From Dyadobacter sp. 3J3 (lineage in GTDB: Bacteria; Bacteroidota; Bacteroidia; Cytophagales; Spirosomataceae), in contig NZ_VTOL01000004.1 in NCBI RefSeq assembly GCF_009801115.1, positions 372,001 to 436,000 on the forward strand: a DNA stretch of 64,000 nt, in the 5' to 3' direction. Both the position numbers and the translations under genes were made by a program. Below, one piece after another: positions 8,031 through 17,682 of the stretch. The notes below the pieces were generated by a model. That model was given only the letters and a program-made list of their open reading frames with translations, did not search any database and was not told where the DNA came from. Position 1 is the first letter of the stretch, and the number at the start of each line of letters is the position of its first letter.

Positions 8031-8612
8031 TCAATATTCCAAAATATCACTCAGCCGAACAGAAAAATCAACCAAAACATCTTCACCACTAATCAGTTCA
8101 TCAAACGAACATGTTGTTGATTCTTCTCCGGGTTTGTAGACATAAGTCAATTGCTCTTCTGTTGAAACAAGCCAGGCAAGCCTAACTCCATTTTCAATCC
8201 ATTTTTGCATTTTAAATTGAAGATCTTTCAAACTATCCGTTTCAGATTTTAATTCGATAATAAAATCCGGGGCCAGGTGTGGAAAAGATTTTTTCTCGGA
8301 CATAGATAATGCATTCCAGCGATCCAGTCTGATCCAGGCAACGTCAGGAACTCGCATCGAGGAATCTGATAAAAAGAAACCGCCGTTGGATTCCAGTACC
8401 TTTCCTGCTTTTCTTCGCCGGTTCCAAATGATAAGTTCCCCAATTAACTCACTATTGTTAGAGCTGCTTAGCGCAAAAGTTGGTGTCATATTTATGAATA
8501 GTTGACCTTGTTCATCTCGTTCTACAAACAGATCCGGATTGGCGGTGCTAAATGCAACCAATTCGTCATCTGTAAAAGATCCAAGGGCCGGAATATTCAA
8601 TGGGATGATCAT
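8031..8612 (-). CDS. Uma2-family (DUF820) PD-(D/E)XK-type protein
   Basis: 193 residues. The fold signature is visible as RVPDVAWIRLDRW (acidic residue of the PD motif), then DFIIELKSETDSLKDLQFKMQKWIENGVRLAWLVS, with E-L-K as the (D/E)XK and the usual GVRLAWLV ending. Uma2 proteins are restriction-endonuclease-like, occur in many copies in some bacteria and have no settled function. It is a stand-alone gene; the PIF1-like helicase lies upstream on the same strand with 57 bp between. A second Uma2 gene at 39991-40581 is broken. Confidence 0.85.
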   Translation of the reverse strand: MIIPLNIPALGSFTDDELVAFSTANPDLFVERDEQGQLFINMTPTFALSSSNNSELIGELIIWNRRRKAGKVLESNGGFFLSDSSMRVPDVAWIRLDRWNALSMSEKKSFPHLAPDFIIELKSETDSLKDLQFKMQKWIENGVRLAWLVSTEEQLTYVYKPGEESTTCSFDELISGEDVLVDFSVRLSDILEY

Positions 8613-8669
8613 AACCGTCTTTTTTTATTTTATCAAATATAATAAATACGCCTTACTATCACTAAATCT

Positions 8670-11111
8670 TTAAACTCCCAAAAACTCCAGATGCTTCAAA
8701 GCCGCCCGTAATTCTGTATAAGTCACATCATCACTTAGTGCAGCTTTTGCCTCATTTAACGTAACCTGCTTATGTTCCATGAAATAATCGATCACCTTAT
8801 TGATTTTTTCTTTTGGGAAAATATCGAAAATATCAAGCTCGCCGGTACCGATATAATGTGCCAGATGGGTTTCAATCGTTGTGATACCAAAACCTCTTTC
8901 TTCTGCAATTTCTTCAACGGTTTTTCCTGAATTGAAAAGATCAAAACTTAGTTTTTTTGTATCCGTTTTCTCTTTGGTAAGCGAAAGCTGCGTGGTATTT
9001 TTTTCAATCTGATTGTTTTCACAATACGTCACGATCATAGTTACCAGCTCTTTTCCGAATTGCTTGACTTTTGTTTTCCCAATTCCTTTTACGGCTTCCA
9101 GTTCAGCAAGCGTCGTTGGTAATTTTGATACCAGTTCTTCAAGCGCCTTCTGTGGCAAAATGATATAAACCGGAACATCTTTTTCTGTCGCCAGATTATT
9201 CCGCCAGTCTCGAATTGTTTTATACAACTCCGCATTTGGAATATTTTTAAGTGCCGCAGCGGTTTTGGTAATAGGCGTTACGGTTTTGATACTAACCTTG
9301 AAATCGATATCAGCATTTGATTTAGCCCTTAAATAAGTCGCAGTGTTGAAAATTTCCTTACAAGCCAGCATAACAGATCGCTTGGTAAAAACGGCCCGCT
9401 GAAAGTTTTCCAATGCCAGTTCCACGACTTTTTTTACAGCGATGTTGTCAACATCAATTTCAAGCGCCCGACTTTCCGGATAAATGGATTGTTCGATTTT
9501 GTCATAGAAATAAACACAGCCCTTTTGAACACGGGTATTCAGATTTTCATTTTCCTCCGGCAAACCAACTTCGATAAAAAACTGGTTTAGCTGATTTCTA
9601 AATTTATCTGAAACAATAAAAATATCCTGATCTACCGTAGCCTGGATCAATTTCAACGTAATACTGACCGATTTATTAATGACATTTTCATGTTCGGCAA
9701 CCACACGGGTAAGTCTTGAAAAAGTATATTTCATTTCATTGAAATCAAACAATTCAAGCAGCAAAGATCGCTGAAAATTCATTTTCGAATTCGTAAGCTG
9801 ATCCCCATCCGGTTCGTTTGCGCTTGCATCACGGGTATAAGCAGCAACGGTTCCATCGGTTTTTACGCTGTTTTGGGAAATCGGTGTGCGTAATACCATA
9901 CCTTCAAAACTTTTGCAACGGCTCAATGCTACGTATACCTGGCCGTGTGCGAAGGAATTATTAGCATCAATAATCGCTTTTTCAAAAGTTAATCCCTGAC
10001 TTTTGTGAATGGTAATCGCCCAGGCAAGTTTTAACGGATATTGGATGAAACTGCCAATTACTTGTTCGTCAATTTCCTTTGTCGTTGGGTTTAAAGCGTA
10101 TTTGATATTTTTCCATTCGGCGGGATGGACATCAATTTCTGTGTAGTCACCTTTACATTTTACAAAAATCGTATCGTCATCAAATCGGGTTACGGTACCT
10201 ATTTTTCCATTATAATAAAGCTTGTCGCGCGAAGAATCATTTTTGACAAACATAACCTGTGAGCCAATTTTCAAAGCCAGACTTTGTTCTGTCGGATAAG
10301 CAAATTGTGGAAAATCATTGTGTATTTGTGCTTCAAAATGTTTGGATTTACCTTTCAGTTCTTCCAGTTTTTCGCTGTTTATTTCCTGCGCGGTATTATT
10401 ATGGGTAGTTAAAGTAATGTAACCTTCGTCTTCTGCCGGTTTGAAATTTGGAATATAACGTTCATTCAAAGCGGCCAGACTAACCTTATCCAGCTGATTT
10501 TCACGAATTTTATTCAACAAATCAATAAAAAAAGTATCCGATTGGCGGTAAATATGTTTGAGCTCAATCCGGACAGGATCCGTTTGTCTGAGTGCATTGC
10601 TGCTGAAAAAGAAAACGGTATCATAATACGGTTTCAGCATATTCCATTCTTCATCCTTAATGACCGGCGAAAGCTGGTGCAAATCACCGATCATGAGCAG
10701 TTGCGTCCCGCCAAAAGGCTTATTCCGGTCTTTGTATTTTCTCAAAACTTCATCAATGCCATCCAGCATATCGGCCCGCACCATACTGATTTCATCAATC
10801 ACGAGCAGATCCAGACTTTTGATCAGGTTTATTTTTTCTTTGTTAAAACGGCTATAACGCTGTTCATTTGGATTACTTTCAGGAATATACGGACCAAAAG
10901 GTAATTGGAAAAAAGAATGTATCGTAACTCCTCCGGCATTAATTGCGGCCACGCCCGTAGGTGCAACAATCGCCATTCTTTTGTGAAGTGTCTTTTTAAG
11001 GTTATGCAAAAAGGTAGTTTTCCCTGTTCCTGCTTTCCCGGTTAAAAAGATGTTTTTATTGGTATTGTGAACGAATTGAGCTGCTAATTCAAGTTGTGTG
11101 TTTTGCTCCAT
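8670..11111 (-). CDS. PIF1/RecD-like helicase with HRDC and C-terminal helix-turn-helix domains
   Basis: 813 residues. N-terminal superfamily 1 helicase core: Walker A GKAGTGKTTFL (residues about 25-35), then APTGVAAINAGGVTIHSFFQLP, Walker B LLVIDEISMVRADMLDGID, GDLHQLSPV, and the late motif AWAITIHKSQGLTFEKAIID ... VYVALSRCKS. An HRDC-like segment (LPTTLAELEAVKGIGKTKVKQFG) follows, and the C-terminus carries a helix-turn-helix region (KTVEEIAEERGFGITTIETHL) as in RQC-like or UvrD-associated wHTH domains. A DNA-maintenance role is expected from the family. It is divergently transcribed from the hydrolase gene, with about 110 bp between starts. Confidence 0.9.
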   Translation of the reverse strand: MEQNTQLELAAQFVHNTNKNIFLTGKAGTGKTTFLHNLKKTLHKRMAIVAPTGVAAINAGGVTIHSFFQLPFGPYIPESNPNEQRYSRFNKEKINLIKSLDLLVIDEISMVRADMLDGIDEVLRKYKDRNKPFGGTQLLMIGDLHQLSPVIKDEEWNMLKPYYDTVFFFSSNALRQTDPVRIELKHIYRQSDTFFIDLLNKIRENQLDKVSLAALNERYIPNFKPAEDEGYITLTTHNNTAQEINSEKLEELKGKSKHFEAQIHNDFPQFAYPTEQSLALKIGSQVMFVKNDSSRDKLYYNGKIGTVTRFDDDTIFVKCKGDYTEIDVHPAEWKNIKYALNPTTKEIDEQVIGSFIQYPLKLAWAITIHKSQGLTFEKAIIDANNSFAHGQVYVALSRCKSFEGMVLRTPISQNSVKTDGTVAAYTRDASANEPDGDQLTNSKMNFQRSLLLELFDFNEMKYTFSRLTRVVAEHENVINKSVSITLKLIQATVDQDIFIVSDKFRNQLNQFFIEVGLPEENENLNTRVQKGCVYFYDKIEQSIYPESRALEIDVDNIAVKKVVELALENFQRAVFTKRSVMLACKEIFNTATYLRAKSNADIDFKVSIKTVTPITKTAAALKNIPNAELYKTIRDWRNNLATEKDVPVYIILPQKALEELVSKLPTTLAELEAVKGIGKTKVKQFGKELVTMIVTYCENNQIEKNTTQLSLTKEKTDTKKLSFDLFNSGKTVEEIAEERGFGITTIETHLAHYIGTGELDIFDIFPKEKINKVIDYFMEHKQVTLNEAKAALSDDVTYTELRAALKHLEFLGV

Positions 11112-11220
11112 GATTTTTGATTCCGGTTATCACATTCTTGTTTACTTTCTCTTTTCTTTATACGTAATTGCTTACGCTGTTAAAGAGCAAGTTTTTTTAC
11201 CTCTTCGCAAATATATCACA

Positions 11221-12624
11221 ATGAAAAACACATTACTATTTACATTCCTAATTCTCATATTTCTTAATTGTTCAGCCCAGGATATTTCCGGTCAATGGTC
11301 AGGAATTCTCAAAGTTCCGGGCGGACAGTTAGGATTGGTGCTTCATATAACAATGGCAAACGGAGGTTATTCGGCCACTTTGGATAGTCCAAATCAAGGA
11401 GCAAACGGCATTCCTGTTAATTCCGTTGAATTCAATAATTCCGTTTTGAAGCTAACCATGACAAGCCTTAATGCGGAATATACAGGAACGTTAGGTGCTG
11501 ATAATACTTTTAAAGGAATATTTAAACAAAATGGCCAATCTTATCCTTTGGATCTTAAACGGGGAGATTTAGAAACTCCGAAACTTTCCAGACCACAGGA
11601 ACCCGTCAAACCTTATCCGTATTATTCGGAAGACGTTAAGTTTGAAAATCCAAAAGATAAAATAACATTGGCCGGAACACTTACCTTACCGGCAAAAGAA
11701 GGAAATTTTCCTGTTGTTGTACTGATTTCAGGAAGCGGGCCTCAGGATCGGAATGAAGAATTATTAGGACATAAACCTTTTCTCGTTTTATCAGATTATT
11801 TGACAAAAAACGGAATAGCAGTTTTAAGATATGATGATAGAGGAACCGCTCAATCCACCGGTATATTTAGCATTGCGACGACCAAAGATTTTGCCACGGA
11901 TGTACAGTCCGCAGTTGAATATCTGAAAACAAGGAAAGAAATTAACCAAAAGAAAATTGGCCTGATCGGCCATAGTGAGGGCGGAATTATTGCTCCTATG
12001 ATAGCGGCTGGCTCGAAAGATATAGCTTTTATCGTTTTATTGGCCGGGCCAGGTATTCCCGGAGATGAGCTTTTGATAAAGCAATCACATTTAATTTTCA
12101 GAACAACGGGTGTTTCCGAGAGCATTTTGGATGAAATTGATATCTTAAACAAAAAAGGATACGGAATACTGAAAGAAAAATCTGACTTTGCTGAAATCAA
12201 AAAGGAGCTTTTACCAATCATGGATGATGCTATTAAACTGCTTCCTGTTCCGCAGCAGCCACCTGCTGATAAGCGAAATGAATATTTACAACAGACAGTA
12301 AACCAGTTGGCAACGCCTTGGTTTCAATTTTTAGTTCGGTATAATCCAGCTGAAACTCTGGAAAAAGTAAAGTGTCCTGTGTTGGCATTGAATGGAGCAA
12401 ATGATTTGCAGGTGCCTCCGAAAGAAGATTTGGAAGGAATAAGAATTGCTTTGCAAAAAGGCGGGAATAAAAGCTTCAAGATTAAAGAATTACCGAAACT
12501 GAACCATCTTTTTCAAGAAAGCGAGACTGGGGCACCAAGTGAGTATGGAATAATAGAGCAGACTTTTTCGCCAACCGCTTTGACTGAAATTTCTGAATGG
12601 ATCAAGATTATCGTTTTAAAATAA
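11221..12624 (+). CDS. Secreted alpha/beta-fold hydrolase (esterase-like)
   Basis: 467 residues from the ATG at 11221, which begins a clear export signal (MKNTLLFTFLILIFLNCSAQ); an upstream start at 11098 would place 41 unrelated residues before the signal and overlap the divergent helicase gene. After the signal is a small beta-rich domain (SGQWSGILKVPGGQLGLVLHI), then the hydrolase domain with VVVLISGSGPQDRNEEL as oxyanion region, nucleophile in GHSEGG (Ser about 252), acid candidate in NGANDLQVPP and His in PKLNHLFQ. The Cys at the end of the signal could be a lipidation site but the box is atypical. Substrate unknown. Confidence 0.88.
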   Translation: MKNTLLFTFLILIFLNCSAQDISGQWSGILKVPGGQLGLVLHITMANGGYSATLDSPNQGANGIPVNSVEFNNSVLKLTMTSLNAEYTGTLGADNTFKGIFKQNGQSYPLDLKRGDLETPKLSRPQEPVKPYPYYSEDVKFENPKDKITLAGTLTLPAKEGNFPVVVLISGSGPQDRNEELLGHKPFLVLSDYLTKNGIAVLRYDDRGTAQSTGIFSIATTKDFATDVQSAVEYLKTRKEINQKKIGLIGHSEGGIIAPMIAAGSKDIAFIVLLAGPGIPGDELLIKQSHLIFRTTGVSESILDEIDILNKKGYGILKEKSDFAEIKKELLPIMDDAIKLLPVPQQPPADKRNEYLQQTVNQLATPWFQFLVRYNPAETLEKVKCPVLALNGANDLQVPPKEDLEGIRIALQKGGNKSFKIKELPKLNHLFQESETGAPSEYGIIEQTFSPTALTEISEWIKIIVLK

Positions 12625-12631
12625 TTAAATC

Positions 12632-13091
12632 ATGATAATTCCTGCAACAATAATTTCGGTGGTCTTCGCTTCTCTGGGATTTCTCGTAACGAAAAATAAT
12701 GCCAGATATATTCTTTCCGGGTACAACCTGATGTGGTGTTGGTTATCTTTTCGCCAACGGATTTGGGGATTGCGAGATATTGTTTGAAAAAGATAATCTG
12801 GAAATAACGGGAATGTATGGAGAGAAAATTGAAGATGATAAAATTCTCGATGTTAAAGTAGTGAATGAATTACCAGAAATAGTAATGAAGTCAAATGGTT
12901 TTGCAGCCGGGGATTTCAGGAAAGGTTATTTCAAAACAAATGATAGAAAAACTGTTACGCTTTTTGTCAATAAAAAAGCAAAGCCATATTTATTGCTGAT
13001 GACTACAACTGAAGAAATATATTTCAGCTCGATAGATGTTGCTTCTCAGGATTTATTGACTCAGATTGAGAATTGGGTAAAGTTAAAATAA
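12632..13091 (+). pseudogene. Decayed DUF3784/PH-domain-type membrane protein gene
   Basis: From the ATG at 12632 the reading begins MIIPATIISVVFASLGFLVT and KNNARYILSGYNLM, which looks like the first helix and the conserved SGYN-M segment of DUF3784 proteins, then runs into unrelated residues and a stop at 12785. The downstream segment continues in another frame (open from about 12732 with no ATG at its head): GYLFANGFGDCEILFEKDN, then LEITGMYGEKIEDD, LPEIVMKSNGFAAGDFRKG and TVTLFVNKKAKPYLLLMTT, which resembles a bacterial PH-like C-terminal domain. I infer an internal deletion of roughly 200 bp plus a frame change near 12731. A short independent C-terminal ORF with a TTG start (12780) is the alternative reading. 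Confidence 0.6.
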
Positions 13092-13183
13092 AGTTGAAAA
13101 TAATATTGTTTAGCTATTACGCTGGTGCTATTGAAAAGGTTGTAATGAAATGGAACTTAATATTTCTTCTAATTTATGAAATT

Positions 13184-13480
13184 ATGAATATTGCTTCAAA
13201 CAAGACATCGTTGGCGGAAATAGATAGCCGTTTCGACAATATAGAAAAAATGATGAATGAGATTACGCAAAGTAGGCTCATCATTGCCGATACGGAATAT
13301 AAACTATCTGAATGGATCACAACGTCAGATTATGCTATAAATAATCATTTATCAATTGCCAGAGTTCATAACTGGATTACGAGAGGTATTATTCCTTTGG
13401 ACTGTGTTATTGTGGTCCCTGAACTAAATCATTTAAAATTGATAAAAAACCAGCCTTACGAAACGCGGGCTACTAAATAA
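13184..13480 (+). CDS. Small helix-turn-helix/excisionase-like protein
   Basis: 98 residues from the ATG at 13184; the frame is open further upstream but that part is unlike the rest. An N-terminal amphipathic helix (SLAEIDSRFDNIEKMMNEI) is followed by a segment resembling the small MerR/excisionase-type DNA-binding proteins of Bacteroidota (SEWITTSDYAINNHLSIARV, then NWITRGIIPLDCVIVVPELN), where the HTH is followed by a W-I-x-R-G-I-I-P turn. No recombinase or prophage genes are adjacent. A bidirectional terminator follows. DNA binding is inferred from pattern only. Confidence 0.6.
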   Translation: MNIASNKTSLAEIDSRFDNIEKMMNEITQSRLIIADTEYKLSEWITTSDYAINNHLSIARVHNWITRGIIPLDCVIVVPELNHLKLIKNQPYETRATK

Positions 13481-13496
13481 TTAAAATTTTTAAGTC

Positions 13497-13533
13497 AAAA
13501 AACCACTTGCCGATCATCAGCAAGTGGTTTTTT
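13497..13533. terminator. Bidirectional intrinsic terminator
   Basis: AAAAAACCACTTGC (13497-13510) and GCAAGTGGTTTTTT (13520-13533) form a perfect 14-bp stem with a 9-nt loop. It lies between the convergent small HTH gene (plus) and uxaB (minus). Its core CCACTTG/CAAGTGG is reused at 54542-54586. Confidence 0.85.
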
Positions 13534-13548
13534 GTATTACAGATAACG

Positions 13549-15060
13549 CTAATTAATAATTGTTTCTTCCTTTGAAAGCAATTCCAGATTCTCTGTCACT
13601 GCCTGGGTAAAACCTGGAAGTAAAGTCAGATCAGCCCCCCAAAGTGAGTCATCACTCAAAACTTTTTGGACTAATTCGGATGCAGATTCCGTATTCTCCC
13701 ATTTCTCTGCAAAATAAGCAGCTGAATCGCAGCGGATCGGATATAATTCACCATTTCTTTCACCTGAATAAATTCCCGACAACAATTGCGTTGGTTTCAT
13801 AAATAGTAAAAAAGCAGCAAATCCTTTTGCAAAAAGTGCCGGAACTTCACTGGATTTTTGGTAATGATTGAGCAGCGTAGGAATATTACGCATTTTCATT
13901 TTTGCGGTATATTGAACTGTAATATCGATCAGCTGGTGACGGATAAATGGATTTCTGAAACGGTCTAATACCTGATTTCCGAATTCCTGTGCACGTGCCG
14001 GATCAACTTCGTATGGAATGGCAGGAGCTAATTCTTTCAGCATAACATCTGCTATAAATTCAGAGGTTACAGGATTTTCCATGCTTTCACGCACCGTATT
14101 CAATCCATGTAAAAAACATAAACCGGAAGCTAGGGTATGCGTACCGTTCAGCAAACGAAGTTTTAATTCTCTGAAAAGATCAATATTTGGTTCGATCACT
14201 ACGCCATTATCAGCCTGAGCAAAGCTCAAAACAGATTTTACGTGCGCATCACCTTCAATTGCCCACAGGCTGTAAACTTCTGAAACGATTAAAAGATCAT
14301 CTTTGTAGCCTGACTTTTCTGATAATTCAGCAACCGTTTCTGCATCAGGTTTTCCCGGAACGATCCGGTCAACCAATGAATTACAGAACTGGTTATGTTG
14401 GTCAAGCCAATTTAGAAAATCATTGCCCAGGTTATGTTCTTGTGCTTGTTTCAAAACAATTTCCCGGAGTTTGGTGCCATTTCCTACAATTAATTCTGTT
14501 GGTACAATGACCATTCCGGATTCTGCTGAACCTCCAAAAGCTTTAAAACGCTCGTATAAAAAAGCGGTTAATTTCCCTGGAAAAGAGGTTGGCGGAGAAG
14601 ACTGTAAATTATCTTCAACAAACTGAATACCAACTTCTGTTGTATTCGAAATGACAATTTGCATTTCCGGATTATGCGCACATTCCAGAATTTCCGCCCA
14701 ATGGTTGCTTGCCGAAAGCGTTCTGCTGATGGTCGTATTAATTATGGTTTCATCGATATGTTCTCCGTTTTGGATACCTCTGATACCATGAGAAAAAATA
14801 TTTTTTTGTGTTTCAAAAGCATCGGCACTGCCTTGTGATGTTGACTTTACGACTACAATCCGGCCATTAAAAATATTTTGCTGATTTGCTTTATTGACAA
14901 AATAATCAGGAAGCCCACGCAAAAGTACGCCTGTACCAAACTGGATTATTTTTTCAGGTAAGGCCAAAAGTTTATCGAAGTCGGGATATAATTCAGGACG
15001 TTGTTTTAATAACTCCGGAGATAGCTGGGATACGGTCATTTTTGTAAAGTTCGTGTTCAT
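13549..15060 (-). CDS. uxaB: Tagaturonate reductase (altronate oxidoreductase)
   Basis: 503 residues, a long-chain mannitol-dehydrogenase-type oxidoreductase. The NAD-binding start is KIIQFGTGVLLRGLPDYF (about residues 36-53), and family landmarks include RIVVVKSTSQGSADAF, VISNTTEVGIQF, VDRIVPGKPD and LRLLNGTHTLASGLCFLHGL with the catalytic lysine/asparagine region. UxaB reduces D-tagaturonate to D-altronate, the galacturonate branch. It stands alone on the opposite strand, 5.6 kb from the uxuA-eda cluster, and altronate dehydratase (uxaA) is not in view. A mannonate oxidoreductase (UxuB) role cannot be excluded, but length and motifs fit UxaB better. Confidence 0.88.
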   Translation of the reverse strand: MNTNFTKMTVSQLSPELLKQRPELYPDFDKLLALPEKIIQFGTGVLLRGLPDYFVNKANQQNIFNGRIVVVKSTSQGSADAFETQKNIFSHGIRGIQNGEHIDETIINTTISRTLSASNHWAEILECAHNPEMQIVISNTTEVGIQFVEDNLQSSPPTSFPGKLTAFLYERFKAFGGSAESGMVIVPTELIVGNGTKLREIVLKQAQEHNLGNDFLNWLDQHNQFCNSLVDRIVPGKPDAETVAELSEKSGYKDDLLIVSEVYSLWAIEGDAHVKSVLSFAQADNGVVIEPNIDLFRELKLRLLNGTHTLASGLCFLHGLNTVRESMENPVTSEFIADVMLKELAPAIPYEVDPARAQEFGNQVLDRFRNPFIRHQLIDITVQYTAKMKMRNIPTLLNHYQKSSEVPALFAKGFAAFLLFMKPTQLLSGIYSGERNGELYPIRCDSAAYFAEKWENTESASELVQKVLSDDSLWGADLTLLPGFTQAVTENLELLSKEETIIN

Positions 15061-15095
15061 GAATATGACGCTTTTTCTTTGATCAAACCCCTAAA

Positions 15096-15124
15096 AAAAG
15101 AGACGCCGTTTGAGCGCCTCTTTT
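15096..15124 (-). terminator. Intrinsic terminator of lon
   Basis: Reading the minus strand, GAGGCGC pairs with GCGTCTC over a 7-nt loop followed by seven T. The single imperfect pair is G-U on the minus strand and C-A on the plus strand, so it belongs to lon, whose stop is 36 bp upstream of it. Confidence 0.75.
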
Positions 15125-15159
15125 GGGAATAATATATTCTGAAAAAATCAGATTAACTT

Positions 15160-17682
15160 TTATACAGTGAATGTAACATAACCACTCTCTTCTTTTTCTT
15201 TCTTTTCATCAGGGAAAACAAAAGTGGTTGCGTTGGATACTTTTTCCGGAAGAAGCGCGATTGCTAACACTTCATCGACTTTATCCACATAATAGAATGT
15301 TAAATCTTTGATATAGTTCGCTGGTACTTCCTCTACATCTTTACGATTTTTTGAGCACATGATGATTTCTCTCACCCCCGCTCTTCTTGCCGCAAGGATT
15401 TTCTCTTTTATACCACCCACTGGAAGTACTTTTCCACGCAAGGTAATTTCACCCGTCATAGCCAGGAAAGGACGAATTTTACGTTGTGTAAAAATCGAAG
15501 CCATGGAAGTTACCATTGTGATACCGGCAGAAGGACCGTCTTTTGGAACGGCTCCGGCAGGAACGTGCACGTGCAAATCGTAATGGTTAAAAATCCTGTA
15601 ATCAATATCCAGTTTGTCGGAATGTGCTTTTAAATAAGAAAGAGCCGTAATTGCAGATTCTTTCATAACATCACCCAGTTGTCCGGATAACGTCAAACCA
15701 CCTTTCCCACGGCTCAAACTGGTTTCAATAAACAGAATTTCTCCGCCAACAGAGGTCCAGGCTAAGCCGGTAACGACACCTGCAAAATCATTATCCTGAT
15801 ACAGATCTTTATCAAAAATCTCTGCTCCCAGGAATTTTTCAACGTGTTCAATTTTTATTGTTTTAGGATATTCCTGATCCATCGCAACTGATTTTGCGAT
15901 TTTCCGAACCAGCGTTCCTACTTTTTGTTCCAGATTACGAACGCCGGATTCACGTGTATATCCTTCAATGACACGTAGCAAGGCAGCATCATCAAATTTT
16001 ATATCGGTTGCTTTTAATCCGTGATCTTTACGCTGTTTTGGCACAAGATAACGTTTGGCAATCTGTAATTTCTCTTCAATGGTGTAACCCGTCATTTCGA
16101 TAATTTCCATACGGTCACGAAGCGCCGGGTGAATTGTATCAAGAGCGTTGGCAGTTGCTACAAAAAGAACACGGGAAAGATCGTATTCCACTTCCAGATA
16201 ATTATCTGTGAAAGAAGAATTTTGTTCCGGATCCAAAACTTCAAGTAAAGCAGAAGCAGGATCGCCGCGATAATCCGAGCTCACTTTATCAATTTCATCC
16301 AGAATGAAAACAGGATTAGCAGAACCCGCTTTTTTGATATTCTGGATTACTTTTCCTGGCATTGCGCCGATGTATGTTTTACGATGACCACGAATTTCTG
16401 CTTCATCATGCACACCACCCAACGCCATTCTGATATATTCACGGTTCAATGCTTTCGCTATTGATTTTCCAAGAGAAGTTTTACCAACACCGGGAGGTCC
16501 GTACAGACAAAGAATCGGAGCTTTCAAATTTCCTTTCAGTTTCAACACCGCCAGGTATTCGATGATCCTTTCTTTTACCTTTTCTAAACCGAAATGATCC
16601 GAATCCAGTACTTTTTGGGCACGGACCAGGTCAAAATTATCTTTTGTATATTCACCCCAAGGCAAATCAACCAACGTTTCCAGGTAATTTAAGGTTACCG
16701 GATATTCTGGTGCCATTGGGTTAATACGCTGCAATTTGGCAAGTTCTTTATCAAAATGTAAACGAACTGTATCCGACCATTTTTTCAGACTTGCTTTAAT
16801 GCGGATTTCATCCATATCACGCTCCGGACTATCAATTCCCAGTTCATCATGCAACACTTTAATTTGCTGACGCAGGTAATAATCACGTTGCTGCTGGTCA
16901 ATATCAGAGCTAGCTTTCGACTGGATTTCACGCTTTAATTCAAGCATTTCAATCTCCCGCATCATATACTGAAGCAAAAGCGTCGCCTGTTTGTGCCCGT
17001 TTCTTTCTTCCAGTAATCTTTGTTTGTCTACTACTTCAACATTGATATTTGAAGAAAGAAAATGTATCAGGAAAACAGGACTTTCAATATTATCGAGCGC
17101 AATTCTGGCTTCCTGAGGAATTTCCGGATTTAAACGCATGATCTTGTGCGCGCCATCACGCAATGACTGCAAAAGGGCTTTCGATTCTTTTTTGGTAGGC
17201 GCAACAAATGAATCTTCGATCGCCTGAACTTCCGCGGTCAGGTATGGGTCTTCACTTAAAATCTTTTTTATTTCAAAACGCTGACGTCCCTGAACGATGA
17301 TCGTAACATTTCCATCCGGAAGCGTAATCATTTTCAGAATATGTGCAACGGTTCCTATTTTATGCAGGTCGTCTGCGGTAGGATCTTCTTTATTTGGTTT
17401 TGCCTGGGTAACAGCGCCTAAAATACGCATGTTAATATCCGAATTCCGGTATATTTTTTTGACAAGGCGAATTGCTTTCTGGCGTACAACAGTAACCGGA
17501 ATTACCATTCCAGGAAAAAGGACAGTTTGCCTGATTGGCAAAATGGCAAGTTCATTAGGTACTTCAAAAGGTTCATCAGAGCCCTCGGGACCACCCAGGG
17601 GAACAATTTCAAGGCTATCTAAATCCGAATCGGACATAAGAAGCCGACTATAGAGGTCAGAAGGTTCAAATTTCATAGGCAT
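15160..17682 (-). CDS. lon: ATP-dependent Lon protease
   Basis: 840 residues, full length. Domains in order: N-terminal substrate-recognition domain (ELAILPIRQTVLFPGMVIPV from about residue 43), helical linker (QREYYLRQQ-like segment), AAA+ module with Walker A CLYGPPGVGKTSLGKSIA and Walker B NPVFILDEIDKV, and a C-terminal Ser-Lys protease domain with the catalytic serine in PKDGPSAGI and the lysine in PVGGIKEKILAARRAG. It degrades misfolded and regulatory proteins in the cytoplasm. ATG codons at 17682 and 17676 are both possible; a perfect palindrome directly abuts the first. Confidence 0.98.
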   Translation of the reverse strand: MPMKFEPSDLYSRLLMSDSDLDSLEIVPLGGPEGSDEPFEVPNELAILPIRQTVLFPGMVIPVTVVRQKAIRLVKKIYRNSDINMRILGAVTQAKPNKEDPTADDLHKIGTVAHILKMITLPDGNVTIIVQGRQRFEIKKILSEDPYLTAEVQAIEDSFVAPTKKESKALLQSLRDGAHKIMRLNPEIPQEARIALDNIESPVFLIHFLSSNINVEVVDKQRLLEERNGHKQATLLLQYMMREIEMLELKREIQSKASSDIDQQQRDYYLRQQIKVLHDELGIDSPERDMDEIRIKASLKKWSDTVRLHFDKELAKLQRINPMAPEYPVTLNYLETLVDLPWGEYTKDNFDLVRAQKVLDSDHFGLEKVKERIIEYLAVLKLKGNLKAPILCLYGPPGVGKTSLGKSIAKALNREYIRMALGGVHDEAEIRGHRKTYIGAMPGKVIQNIKKAGSANPVFILDEIDKVSSDYRGDPASALLEVLDPEQNSSFTDNYLEVEYDLSRVLFVATANALDTIHPALRDRMEIIEMTGYTIEEKLQIAKRYLVPKQRKDHGLKATDIKFDDAALLRVIEGYTRESGVRNLEQKVGTLVRKIAKSVAMDQEYPKTIKIEHVEKFLGAEIFDKDLYQDNDFAGVVTGLAWTSVGGEILFIETSLSRGKGGLTLSGQLGDVMKESAITALSYLKAHSDKLDIDYRIFNHYDLHVHVPAGAVPKDGPSAGITMVTSMASIFTQRKIRPFLAMTGEITLRGKVLPVGGIKEKILAARRAGVREIIMCSKNRKDVEEVPANYIKDLTFYYVDKVDEVLAIALLPEKVSNATTFVFPDEKKEKEESGYVTFTV

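Noticed and set aside
11098..11220. Extended N-terminus of the alpha/beta hydrolase from an upstream start
   Set aside because: It would overlap the divergent helicase start and put non-signal sequence in front of a clear export signal starting at 11221.
13073..13183. Longer start for the small HTH protein
   Set aside because: The added 37 residues run from the end of the decayed upstream gene and lack the family pattern; the ATG at 13184 fits better.
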